NCBI GenBank assembly: GCA_030418115.1 | Contig: JAUHQD010000007.1 | Location: forward strand, 1 to 64,000 | DNA from: Alteromonadaceae bacterium BrNp21-10 | GTDB lineage: Bacteria > Pseudomonadota > Gammaproteobacteria > Enterobacterales > Alteromonadaceae | Direction: 5' to 3' | DNA: 64,000 nucleotides | Shown here: piece by piece, positions 27,995-36,488 of the stretch | Position numbering within the stretch: position 1 is the stretch's first letter | Layout: every line of letters begins with the position of its first letter | The notes under the pieces: generated by a model | Databases searched by the model: none | Told to the model about the DNA's origin: nothing | The model's input: only the letters and a program-made list of their open reading frames with translations | Position numbers and translations under genes: made by a program

Positions 27995-28172
27995 AGCCTA
28001 GTCAAAAGAATGATTGAAATAATGCTGGAGTCATAAACTTAAACATAGCTGAATTTGGTAATAGTTCACCTTTTTATTGCTGTTTGTAAGGAGGTGGAGA
28101 ATAAAGATTCGCCAAAATAAAGAATTATCCCCCATAACCAATCTGGAAACGGGGGAAATATCGGAATTAATA

Positions 28173-30434
28173 CTACTCGATTAGTTCAAAATGTCCTTTT
28201 AAACCACTATCGGCATTGGGCGCTATCCATAGATTAAAGTCACCGGCTTCCACGACTTCTTGCATAGCAATATTATGGAAGCTCAATTCATCGGTTTGCA
28301 GTTCAAAAGTGACAGTGCGACTTTCACCGGGTTTAAGGGTGATTTTCTGCCAGTTCTTAAGTTCACGTACCGGACGGGTAACGTCACCGACTACATCTTG
28401 GATATAAAATTGCACCACTTCGCTGGCCTCACGCTTGCCGGTATTTTTAATAATTGCACTGGCTTTAATGCTGCCGCCGATCTTGATTTGTGATTGATCT
28501 AATTTTAAATCGGCATAGCTGAATTGACTGTAAGTTAAGCCATAACCGAAAGGGTAGGCTGGACGAAAACCTAAGTCCAAATAGTGTGAGTCATTACCCA
28601 GTGAGCTTTGCCACGCTTGTACTGGAATATCGTTAATGCCGACAAAGTCTTTATCATTCGCCGGACGGCCAGTATTTTTATGATTGTAGTAAATAGGTGC
28701 TTGCGCCCCAGATTTGGGCCAAGTAACCGGTAAGCGACCGGAAGGGGAAACCTTGCCTAATAGCAAATCGCTAATAGCAGGGCCTGCCATAGTACCGGGA
28801 TGGAAGTTAAATAGCACCGCATCCACATAATCAATAATGTTACCCATGGTAATAGGGCGACCTGCCATAATAACTAAAATAAGCGGTTTGTTGAGTTTAG
28901 CGAGCTCTTTAATTAAGGCCTCTTGAGAGCCGGGTAAACTGATGTCGGCACGGCTATGGGCTTCACCAGATAAAATGGCTTCTTCACCGCCTACAAACAC
29001 TATGCGGTCGGCTTTTTTGGCCGCCGCGATTGCCGCCGTAAAACCATCATGATTCATTACGCGACTATAGGCTAAGCCTTCGGCAAAAATAACATTCTCA
29101 TTGCCTAATTCTTGTTGCAGGGCATCCAGTACAGTGATGTTGTTTTTGGCGCGACCATCAAAAACCCAGGTGCCCATTTGTTCATGAGCGGCATGAGCCA
29201 AGGGGCCAATTAGTGCCACCGTGCCTTTTTTAGGCATGGGTAAACTGTTGTTGTTTTTCAGCAATATTGCCGACTGTAGTGCCGCCTCTTTGGCTTTTTG
29301 GCGATGTTCAGCGGATAAAATAGAGGACTCTTTTACTTCACGACGATGAGGGGATTCAAACAAATTTAAACGATATTTTAAACGTAATACGTTACGTACT
29401 AAATCATCTAATTGCTTAATGTCTAACTTACCTTCGGCAATGATCTCTTCAAGATACAGCTCATAGGTGTCGCTGGTCATTTCCATATCTAAACCGGCAT
29501 CGGCAGCACGTAATGCGGCATGTTTTTTATCGGCAGCAAAACCATGGGCTATCATCTCGATAACTGAATCCCAGTCACTGACGACCATGCCGTCATATTG
29601 CCATTCACCGCGCAGCACATCTTTTAAAATAAGTTTATTACCAGTAGCGGGCACACCGTTGATTTCATTAAAGGAGGTCATCATTGATGCGACTCCGGCA
29701 TCGGCAGCGGCTTTAAAGGGTTTTAAATACACATCACGCAATTCGCCTTCGGGGATCAGTGAGGTGTTGTAATCCCGTCCACCTTCTACAGCGCCGTAAC
29801 CCACTAAGTGTTTAGCCGTCGCCGCCATAGCGGTTGGGTTACTTAAATCATCGGTTTGAAAACCTTTAACCATGGCTACAGAGAAGATCGAGGTTAGCAC
29901 CGGATCTTCACCAAAGGATTCAGCAATGCGTCCCCAGCGCGGATCACGGGCAATATCCATCATTGGCGCAAAAGTCCAATTAACTCCCAACTCTGTAGCT
30001 TCAATGGCAGAAACACGCGCGCCGCTTTCAGCCAATTCAGGCTGCCAGCTGGCGGCTAATCCAAGAGGGATAGGGAAGATAGTTTTAAAACCATGAATAA
30101 CATCTCGGCCAAATAATAATGGAATGCCTAAACGCGATTCTTCAACGGCGATGCGTTGTAATTCATCACGCTCATGGGGCTTCATGACGTTTAAAAAAGC
30201 ACCGACCTTGCCGTCAATAACGGTTTGTTTTAGTGCTTCGGGTAAGGGCCCAGTGGCGCGACTGGAACGGCCACGTAAATTCGTTTGGCCAATTTTTTCA
30301 GTGATGGTCATTTTACTAAGCAATTGTTCAATTTTTGCTTCGCTAGGCGTTGCTGCCAAAGCCGGTAAGCAAAAAAGACTGACTAAAAAAGCGTAAAAAA
30401 ATGTGCGCTTTATGGGGCGAAAAATGAGCCTCAT
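28173..30434 (-). CDS. bglX: GH3 periplasmic beta-glucosidase (BglX-like)
   Basis: The 753-residue enzyme has a signal peptide (about 1-27, ALA-A), the GH3 N-terminal barrel (nucleophile Asp287 in MVVSDWDS), the GH3 C-terminal sandwich (VFVGGEEAILSGEAHSRADI) and a fibronectin-III-like tail (KPGESRTVTFEL). It releases glucose, or xylose in some homologues, from oligosaccharide ends. Divergent from gntK; the shared region has a LacI-type operator. It probably acts downstream of the GH10 enzyme, although substrate match is inferred. Confidence 0.93.
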   Translation of the reverse strand: MRLIFRPIKRTFFYAFLVSLFCLPALAATPSEAKIEQLLSKMTITEKIGQTNLRGRSSRATGPLPEALKQTVIDGKVGAFLNVMKPHERDELQRIAVEESRLGIPLLFGRDVIHGFKTIFPIPLGLAASWQPELAESGARVSAIEATELGVNWTFAPMMDIARDPRWGRIAESFGEDPVLTSIFSVAMVKGFQTDDLSNPTAMAATAKHLVGYGAVEGGRDYNTSLIPEGELRDVYLKPFKAAADAGVASMMTSFNEINGVPATGNKLILKDVLRGEWQYDGMVVSDWDSVIEMIAHGFAADKKHAALRAADAGLDMEMTSDTYELYLEEIIAEGKLDIKQLDDLVRNVLRLKYRLNLFESPHRREVKESSILSAEHRQKAKEAALQSAILLKNNNSLPMPKKGTVALIGPLAHAAHEQMGTWVFDGRAKNNITVLDALQQELGNENVIFAEGLAYSRVMNHDGFTAAIAAAKKADRIVFVGGEEAILSGEAHSRADISLPGSQEALIKELAKLNKPLILVIMAGRPITMGNIIDYVDAVLFNFHPGTMAGPAISDLLLGKVSPSGRLPVTWPKSGAQAPIYYNHKNTGRPANDKDFVGINDIPVQAWQSSLGNDSHYLDLGFRPAYPFGYGLTYSQFSYADLKLDQSQIKIGGSIKASAIIKNTGKREASEVVQFYIQDVVGDVTRPVRELKNWQKITLKPGESRTVTFELQTDELSFHNIAMQEVVEAGDFNLWIAPNADSGLKGHFELIE

Positions 30435-30509
30435 AACATAATCCTCAATTTATATAAATTTATCTTCAACGGTGTCTGATTCCTACCTTAAAGTGTTGAT
30501 ACATAAGGC

Positions 30510-30523
30510 TGAAAACGGTTGCA
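30510..30523. promoter_or_regulatory. LacI-family operator between bglX and gntK
   Basis: TGAAAACGGTTGCA fits TGNAANCGNTTNCA, the pseudo-palindrome bound by many LacI-family repressors. It overlaps the predicted -35 area of a gntK promoter whose -10 TATAAT is at 30540-30545, a position suited to repression. No lacI-type gene is in the window. Confidence 0.6.
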
Positions 30524-30590
30524 GGAACCCTAGCATAGTTATAATGTAGTGACACTTTTTTTTAACAATTTTTACAATTGGAGTGATAAC

Positions 30591-31142
30591 ATGGACTTGG
30601 CAGTATTGATGAGTCAAATGACACATCCTTGCTTAGTGATCGCAATGGGCGTTTCTGGCAGCGGCAAAACTACCATGGCTGAAAAACTGGCCGAACGTTA
30701 TGCATTTTTGTATGTGGAAGCGGATGATTTTCATTCTGATGACGCTAAACAAAAAATGCAGGCGGGTATTCCGTTAACCGATGAAGACCGTTTGCCTTGG
30801 ATAGCGCGGTTGTGTGATCACCTCACGCAGCAAGCACTACAACAACAATCTTGTGTATTGTCTTATTCAGGATTGCGTGCAGCACATCGTCAGTCATTTC
30901 GAGAGTTACCTTTTGCTACGCATTTTCTATTTTTAAATGGGTCACAAGAGTTAATTTTGCAACGTATGAATGCCCGTGAAGATCACTATATGCCGGCCAG
31001 TTTGTTGCAAAGTCAGTTTGACGGTTTGCAATCTCCTGATGCCGAAGAGGACGTTACTGAAATCAGTATCGATGCTAGCCCAGATGCCATTTTTGCTCAT
31101 TGTGAACAAGTGTTGCAGCAATGGCTCGTCAATAAAAAATAA
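30591..31142 (+). CDS. gntK: Gluconokinase
   Basis: ATP-dependent gluconate 6-kinase feeding the Entner-Doudoroff and pentose phosphate routes. The start at 30591 is preferred over 30549 because GGAG lies 9 nt upstream. The product (183 residues) has the P-loop GVSGSGKTT, the VEADDFHS substrate motif, and the LPWIARLCDHL and SCVLSYSGLR segments of the short GntK family. Followed after 71 bp by a sugar transporter; likely one operon under a LacI-type operator. Confidence 0.92.
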   Translation: MDLAVLMSQMTHPCLVIAMGVSGSGKTTMAEKLAERYAFLYVEADDFHSDDAKQKMQAGIPLTDEDRLPWIARLCDHLTQQALQQQSCVLSYSGLRAAHRQSFRELPFATHFLFLNGSQELILQRMNAREDHYMPASLLQSQFDGLQSPDAEEDVTEISIDASPDAIFAHCEQVLQQWLVNKK

Positions 31143-31213
31143 TAAACAGTAGGGTGAATTGCAGGCTTAATTCACTCAATATTGTCAACACACCACAATA
31201 AAAAGAGTTTTTT

Positions 31214-32485
31214 ATGGAAAATACCAGCACAGTTGTTGATCATAATGATCAACAGAATTACACCATACCGCTCGCTATTTTAACGAGTTTGTTTTTTATG
31301 TGGGGCTTTATTACTTGCCTCAACGATATTCTTATCCCGCACTTAAAAGCGGTATTTGATTTAAATTATTTTCAAGCCATGGCAGTTAACTTTGCCTTCT
31401 TTGGTGCCTATGCGGTGGTGTCTTACCCTGCGGGTAGTTTTGTTAAAAAGGTCGGTTATCAACGGGGCATTGTTACCGGATTAACCATTGCTGGTTTAGG
31501 TTGTTTGATGTTTTATCCTGCCGCTGCCATGCAAACCTATGGTTTGTTTTTACTGGCGCTGTTTGTATTAGCTGCGGGTATTACCGTGCTGCAAGTATCC
31601 GCTAACCCCTTTGTTACCCGTTTGGGGCCGGTACGCACAGCTTCAAGTCGTTTGTCGTTAACTCAGGCTTTCAATTCTTTAGGTACCACCATTGCCCCTT
31701 GGTTTGGTGCATTTTTGATTTTCTCGGCAGTGCATTATACCAGTGCGGATATTTCGGCCATGACCGTAGAGCAACTCGCTGCTTATAAAACGGAACAATC
31801 AGAATCGGTGCAGTTACCTTACATTATGCTGGCCACAGCGTTATTCATATTAGCCATCATTTTCTCTAAATTGTCGTTACCTGTTATTGAAGATGAAGTC
31901 GTTGAAAATCAAGTGCAGGGCGGTATTAAAGAAGCCTTAAGCCATTCTCATTTGTTGTTTGGTGTGATTGCTATTTTCATGTACGTCGGTGGTGAAGTGG
32001 CCATTGGCAGTTTCTTAGTTAACTTTTTTGCTGACCCAAGTATTGGTGGTCTAGCCGAAAAAGACGCTGCGGGTTTGGTGAGTTATTACTGGGGCGGAGC
32101 CATGATCGGGCGTTTTGTTGGCGCGGCGGTAATGACCAAAATATCTCCTCGTATCGTGTTAATGTTTAATGCGGTAATGGTGATGATTTTAGTGGTTGTG
32201 GCAATGAATACCTCTGGGCAAACCGCCATGTGGAGTATTTTAGCCGTAGGTTTATTTAACTCGATTATGTTCCCGACTATTTTCAGTTTAGCCATTGAGA
32301 AGCTGGGCAATCTTGCCAGCATAGGTTCAGGCTTGTTGTGCGTTGCCATAGTGGGTGGGGCAATAGTGCCATTATTGCAAGGGCTCGTCGCGGATGTTCA
32401 GGGCATACAATTCAGCTTTATTGTTCCTATTGTTTGTTATCTCTATATTGCTTGGTATGGCATCAGTGGTAGTAAGCATAAGTAA
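31214..32485 (+). CDS. FucP-family sugar:H+ symporter (MFS)
   Basis: The 423-residue protein has 12 predicted TM helices and the FucP/glucose-galactose signature: LFFMWGFITCLNDILIPHLK at the first helix, then YPAGSFVKKVGYQRGI, and VSANPFVTRLG. It imports a monosaccharide (glucose, galactose or fucose class). Placed between gntK and a small hydrolase and close to bglX, it probably takes up the sugar released by the periplasmic GH3 enzyme. Confidence 0.9.
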   Translation: MENTSTVVDHNDQQNYTIPLAILTSLFFMWGFITCLNDILIPHLKAVFDLNYFQAMAVNFAFFGAYAVVSYPAGSFVKKVGYQRGIVTGLTIAGLGCLMFYPAAAMQTYGLFLLALFVLAAGITVLQVSANPFVTRLGPVRTASSRLSLTQAFNSLGTTIAPWFGAFLIFSAVHYTSADISAMTVEQLAAYKTEQSESVQLPYIMLATALFILAIIFSKLSLPVIEDEVVENQVQGGIKEALSHSHLLFGVIAIFMYVGGEVAIGSFLVNFFADPSIGGLAEKDAAGLVSYYWGGAMIGRFVGAAVMTKISPRIVLMFNAVMVMILVVVAMNTSGQTAMWSILAVGLFNSIMFPTIFSLAIEKLGNLASIGSGLLCVAIVGGAIVPLLQGLVADVQGIQFSFIVPIVCYLYIAWYGISGSKHK

Positions 32486-32530
32486 CCTCAGTTCAGCAGA
32501 AAAGTGAGCAATCAAAACAAGGTGACAAAC

Positions 32531-33076
32531 ATGCTGTTTGTCACCGATATCTTCGGTAACAACGGTCATCTCAACCCCTATATTTCGTTGTGCAAATCTC
32601 AGGGCCGCCAAGTACAGATTCTAGATCCCTATGCCGGTGCTAAATTCGATTTCGCCGATGATCAACAGGCCTATGAGTATTTTACTCAACATGCGGGCCA
32701 CGATTATTACCTAGACCTTGTTCAGCACCATTTCAGTAAACTAACTCAACCAACCACAGTAATTGGCTTTAGCGCTGGCGCATCAGCAGTATGGCGAGCT
32801 ATTAGTCAACCAACGAGTATGGTTGATAAATTTATTGGGTTTTATCCGGGGCAAATTCGGCATTATTTGGATTTAGCACCACAATGCGCTACACACTTGT
32901 ACTTTCCGCAACAAGAATTTCATTTTGATGTGGAGGCCGTTATTGCCAGCTTATTAGCTAAAAAGACGGTGGATTGTGTGCACAGTGAATATCAACATGG
33001 CTTTGTTAATACTGCATCGGCGCACTATTCGGCCGAAGGCAGCACGTTATTACTCAAGTTATTGGCGAGCAACTAA
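32531..33076 (+). CDS. Dienelactone hydrolase-like alpha/beta hydrolase
   Basis: Start taken at ATG 32531, with AAGGTGA ideally placed 5 nt upstream; a GTG at 32504 would add nine residues. The 181-residue product has an alpha/beta-hydrolase shape with the nucleophile elbow GFSAGAS and late His in EYQHGF, where dienelactone hydrolases keep their catalytic His. The usual Cys nucleophile is Ser here. Probably cotranscribed with the transporter (45 bp gap). Substrate unknown. Confidence 0.7.
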   Translation: MLFVTDIFGNNGHLNPYISLCKSQGRQVQILDPYAGAKFDFADDQQAYEYFTQHAGHDYYLDLVQHHFSKLTQPTTVIGFSAGASAVWRAISQPTSMVDKFIGFYPGQIRHYLDLAPQCATHLYFPQQEFHFDVEAVIASLLAKKTVDCVHSEYQHGFVNTASAHYSAEGSTLLLKLLASN

Positions 33077-33087
33077 AGCCACTAACA

Positions 33088-33774
33088 TTATGGCTGGGTG
33101 ATGTTATTTATTTTCACCGGTTCGCGTAATATTTGTCCTTGCATGTAGCTATCTTCTACTTCCTTGGTATCGCGCATTGCGCTGATATTTCGCACTATAC
33201 CCATTCCCTGAATCACTCGACCAAATGCGCCAAAACCCTGGCCGTCGGGGTTACGAAAGTTTCCAAAATCTAATGCTGGCTGGTCGCCAACACAAATAAA
33301 GAAGGCCGAAGTTGCCGTGTTCGGTTCACCTCGCGCCATGGAAATAGTGCCATCTTTATGGAGTATGCCGGTGTCTTTGGTGGTCTCTAAGGCAATAGGG
33401 GGGAAGTCATTAAAATCTGGATTAGCACCGCCTTGGATAACGGTGATTTTGGGGGCGCCATTATCATTATCTTCTCGAACCACCCGATAAATTTCACCAT
33501 GATTAAAGCCACCCGCCATCACGTAGCGGATGAAGTTTGCGGTGGTGACAGGTGCCTGTTTGGCGTACAACTCTATGCTGATGTCGCCAGCAGAGGTGTG
33601 CATAGTGAGGTGAATCGTGTCCTGCACGTCTTGCTTCTTGTTTGCAATCGACTCAGTTTGATCCACTACTTCGTTGGCGCTTGTTGCAGGCCAAGATAGC
33701 AACATGCAGACGGTGAATAGCAGATGTGAGATGTGTTTTAACTGGTGGCTGATTTTAAGGCTATATAATGGCAT
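33088..33774 (-). CDS. Periplasmic cyclophilin-type peptidyl-prolyl isomerase
   Basis: Start placed at ATG 33774 (MPLYSLKISH), which gives a good signal peptide ending near the SWPATSA-N region; the longer frame to 33834 would add 20 residues before it. The cyclophilin domain covers about 55-225 (GDISIELYAKQAPVTTANFIRYV, ISMARGEPNTATSAFFICVGDQP, GFGAFGRVIQGMGIV). It catalyses proline isomerisation during periplasmic folding. Convergent with the small hydrolase; divergent from an amidohydrolase remnant. Confidence 0.88.
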   Translation of the reverse strand: MPLYSLKISHQLKHISHLLFTVCMLLSWPATSANEVVDQTESIANKKQDVQDTIHLTMHTSAGDISIELYAKQAPVTTANFIRYVMAGGFNHGEIYRVVREDNDNGAPKITVIQGGANPDFNDFPPIALETTKDTGILHKDGTISMARGEPNTATSAFFICVGDQPALDFGNFRNPDGQGFGAFGRVIQGMGIVRNISAMRDTKEVEDSYMQGQILREPVKINNITQP

Positions 33775-33811
33775 AGGTGTCTTTGTCAGTGGGTGGCTGC
33801 AATCAGCATAA

Positions 33812-34126
33812 ACCTCGCTTGTGCTAAATGCCAACCCGATGTTTGGTTTACATGCGGCGGTAACACGCCAAAGTCAGGATGATCAACCTGATGGTGGCTG
33901 GCGCGCTGAAGAAGCCTTAACGATTCAACAAGCCTTTAAAGCTTTTACTATTGATGCCGCTTACAGCGCTTATCAGGAAGATATTATTGGTACATTAGAA
34001 ACAGGCAAATGGGCAGGTTTTATTGTGTTAGATGAAGATATTTTCACTATGGACCCTAAGCAATTATGCAAAACCAAAGTACTGCAAACCTGGGTGGCGG
34101 GTGAGCGCCAATATGTTTCTGATTAG
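33812..34126 (+). pseudogene. C-terminal remnant of an amidohydrolase (YtcJ-like)
   Basis: About 100 residues match only the end of metal-dependent amidohydrolases of the YtcJ/amidohydrolase-3 type: NPMFGLHAAVTR, EEALTIQQAFKAFTIDAAY, TGKWAGFIVLDEDIF and the final VAGERQY. Full proteins are about 550-600 residues with metal-binding histidines near the N-terminus, all missing here. The frame is closed upstream by TAA at 33809-33811, and the neighbouring sequence is the cyclophilin leader, so roughly 80% of the gene is gone. Position of the FIVLDEDIF aspartate pattern is otherwise intact, implying a fairly recent loss. Confidence 0.75.
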
Positions 34127-34172
34127 CCTTAATGTTAATATAGGCGCAATCTCTATTTAAGAATGTGCGTGA

Positions 34173-35336
34173 ATGTTAAAAGCAAGCAAATCAGCCAAAC
34201 CCAAACGTTTTCATAAACCGGCGGGTCGCAAAGCGACTAAACAGCCCATGTCGAAAACCCTGTCGTACCATATTGAGCATATGGACCCTTTAGGGCAGGG
34301 GGTGGCAAAACAAAATTCAGCGGTAACTTTTATTGGCAAAACCTTACCCGGTGAAACCCTCACCGCACAGGTAGTTAGTTCTAAAAAAGGGGTAAGTTTT
34401 GCGCAGCTAAAACAAGTGGAAGAGCCGGCTTTAAACCGTATTCCTGCCAGTTGTGAGCATTATGATCAGTGCCCAGGCTGTCATTATTTACATACCGATT
34501 ACCACAGTGAGCTGGGCTATAAAAAACAAGCCTTAGCTAAATTGTTGGCAAAACTGGCGGTTAGTGAAGAGGATATACAGGTTATTGCCGCCCCGAAACG
34601 TGATGGCTATCGCAACCGCATCCAACTGCATTATCGCGGCAACAGCATTGGTTTGGTCGATGGGATGACCGATAAGATTGTTGAAATACCCCACTGCCAA
34701 ATTATCCAGCAGGAGATTAAACCGGCATTAACGGCGCTCTATCAAGACCGTTCTTGGAGCAAAGGTAGATCACGTCAGGGTCATTGTGAGTTGTACTTAA
34801 AAAATGAAGTTGTCAATGTTGAGTGGAATGAACGCTATGCCCATGGTGGTTTCACCCAAGTCTTTGCTGCAATGAATGAGCAGTTGTGCGCTAGAGTGAC
34901 CGAGTATATCCAGCGTGAGGCAGTGGAGTCGGTGTTAGATTTGTTTGCCGGTGATGGCAACTTGACTGAGGACATGTGTGCGGATGGGCAGGTTAAACGC
35001 ATTATGGTGGATTATTCCGCTGACAATCATAGGGATAATTTTTTCCCGTTAGATCTATTTGCCGAGGATGCGTTAAAGAAATTTCAGTCCAAATGTAAAG
35101 ACAAGCACTTTGATGCCTTGATTGTTGATCCACCACGAAAAGGCTTTTCGGCGTTGTCACAGTGGGTTAAAAAATATAAGCCTAAGTTACTGGTTTATGT
35201 GAGTTGCAATGCCGCGACCATGGCGCGGGATTTAGCGAATTTGTCTACTCCTTTCACCATGGAAACCGTGGAGTTGTTGGACTTATTCCCGTCGACTTAC
35301 CACTTCGAAACCATTAGTTTTGTACGTTTTAAATAG
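34173..35336 (+). CDS. RNA 5-methyluridine methyltransferase, TrmA/RlmCD family
   Basis: The 387-residue SAM-dependent enzyme has a basic N-terminal tail, a TRAM domain (about 30-85), the Fe-S motif C-x5-C-P-G-C (SCEHYDQCPGC) with a later Cys in HCQI, a Rossmann methyltransferase core (DLFAGDGNLTE) and the catalytic loop SCNAATMARDL with its Cys nucleophile. It methylates uridine C5 in rRNA or tRNA; the Fe-S set resembles RlmC/RlmD, but it is shorter than RlmD (about 430). Exact target unresolved. Confidence 0.85.
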   Translation: MLKASKSAKPKRFHKPAGRKATKQPMSKTLSYHIEHMDPLGQGVAKQNSAVTFIGKTLPGETLTAQVVSSKKGVSFAQLKQVEEPALNRIPASCEHYDQCPGCHYLHTDYHSELGYKKQALAKLLAKLAVSEEDIQVIAAPKRDGYRNRIQLHYRGNSIGLVDGMTDKIVEIPHCQIIQQEIKPALTALYQDRSWSKGRSRQGHCELYLKNEVVNVEWNERYAHGGFTQVFAAMNEQLCARVTEYIQREAVESVLDLFAGDGNLTEDMCADGQVKRIMVDYSADNHRDNFFPLDLFAEDALKKFQSKCKDKHFDALIVDPPRKGFSALSQWVKKYKPKLLVYVSCNAATMARDLANLSTPFTMETVELLDLFPSTYHFETISFVRFK

Positions 35337-35371
35337 CGTTGCATAAACAAAATCAGGTTAAAGATACGTAA

Positions 35372-35408
35372 AAAAACGCGCCTAACTTTTTAAAGAAGGC
35401 GCGTTTTT
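35372..35408. terminator. Bidirectional terminator
   Basis: AAAAACGCGCC (35372-35382) pairs with GGCGCGTTTTT (35398-35408) between the convergent RNA methyltransferase and mgsA genes; A and T tracts flank both sides. Confidence 0.85.
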
Positions 35409-35432
35409 AGTTGAAGTGATTTAGGCTAAAAA

Positions 35433-35840
35433 TTAGTAGTTTGGCATGTCCCGTTGATAATCATCATCACACAATGATTCAACACCAAACATTAAATCGG
35501 CACTAGCACGATTACAGGCAACAGGAATATTCCATACCGAGCACAAGCGTAGTAACGCTTTAACGTCAGGGTCGTGAGGGGCAGGATTAAGTGGATCCCA
35601 GAAAAACACCAACGCATCTAAACCGCCTTCGGAAATCAACGCACCAATTTGCTGGTCGCCACCTAATGGCCCGCTTTTATATTTAAATACGGGTAAGTTC
35701 AGGGCTTTTTCCACTAAACCACCGGTGGTGCCGGTAGCCACCAAACGGTGTTTTTCCAATTTGGCCTTATGGCTTGTTGCCCAATCAATTAAGTCACTTT
35801 TTTTATGATCATGCGCTACCAGCGCAATGGTTTTTTGCAT
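35433..35840 (-). CDS. mgsA: Methylglyoxal synthase
   Basis: Converts dihydroxyacetone phosphate to methylglyoxal, an overflow branch of glycolysis. The 135-residue length is typical. Family motifs are complete: [15 protein letters not shown] at the N-terminus, ATGTTG phosphate-binding loop, [12 protein letters not shown] with the catalytic Asp, and [20 protein letters not shown] with the His. Single gene, next to an aminotransferase remnant. Confidence 0.96.
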   Translation of the reverse strand: MQKTIALVAHDHKKSDLIDWATSHKAKLEKHRLVATGTTGGLVEKALNLPVFKYKSGPLGGDQQIGALISEGGLDALVFFWDPLNPAPHDPDVKALLRLCSVWNIPVACNRASADLMFGVESLCDDDYQRDMPNY

Positions 35841-35923
35841 GGTGTTTACCTTAGTTAATTAGTCTTATACATCAACGATATGAAGTCATCATAATGTAAT
35901 TTCGCGCTAACACGGAAACTATT

Positions 35924-36235
35924 TTAACCAAGTAATTTATGAAAAAAACCTTTATTAGGGCATGCCACAAACTCATTGAGGTTGGGTAATACCGGTGCGG
36001 GAACTAGAGGTTTAAAATCACCAGCCATGGGATCGAAGCGGTATTGTTGTTGCCATTGGTCAAGGTTTTCAACCAGCAACTTAATAGCCTTAACAATAAA
36101 CTGGGCTTCGTCATTAGTAGATGTGGGGTGCAATGACACTCGCACCCAGCCGAGTTTTTCTGATAAATCACGCTGATCAATATAACAGAAGGTCGTAATA
36201 GTTAACCGCAGAATGTTATTCCTGATTAAATGGGG
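35924..36235 (-). pseudogene. C-terminal remnant of a class-V aminotransferase (cysteine desulfurase-like)
   Basis: About 103 codons are open from just after a TAG (36236-36238) to the stop at 35924. The sequence reads as the end of a PLP-dependent class-V aminotransferase (YIDQRDLSEKLGWVRVSLHP, then TNDEAQFIVKAIKLLVENL). The PLP lysine and all N-terminal parts are missing; full-length members have about 400-550 residues. Upstream of the break lies the tRNA-Leu-like sequence, so the gene was probably cut by a rearrangement there. Confidence 0.7.
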
Positions 36236-36276
36236 CTAAGTGATACTTTAAGTAGGAGTACTGTGTTGAATAACTT

Positions 36277-36361
36277 TGGTAGATGAGGAGACTTGAACTC
36301 CCACGCCCTTGCGAGCACGAGCACCTGCAGCTAGCGTGTCTACCAATTTCACCTTATCTGT
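36277..36361 (-). pseudogene. Degenerate tRNA-Leu(CAG)-like sequence
   Basis: Read on the minus strand, the 85 bases follow bacterial tRNA-Leu closely: GGTGAAATTGGTAGACACGC (D arm), an anticodon stem-loop with CAG at 36325-36327, a variable arm, GTTCAAGTC (T loop) and an encoded CCA. But the acceptor stem has at least three mismatches, position 8 is A, the base before the anticodon is G instead of the universal U, and the anticodon stem has a mismatch. It is probably a decayed or partial tRNA copy left by integration, not a functional tRNA. Confidence 0.65.
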
Positions 36362-36488
36362 ATGAGCGGTACGTCTAACTTGCGTTGTGCGCCTAAGAAA
36401 GCATAAATTAATTGCTTTTTGCCTTGTTAAATCCTCAAATGCCCCAAGTTAGCTTTCTATCAGAACACTAAGTTAGGCCAAAATTACG

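Noticed and set aside
28120-28165. CCCCC...GGGGG arms after bglX as a riboswitch or structured RNA
   Set aside because: Only a 5-6 bp GC stem with a large loop is visible; at best a weak terminator.
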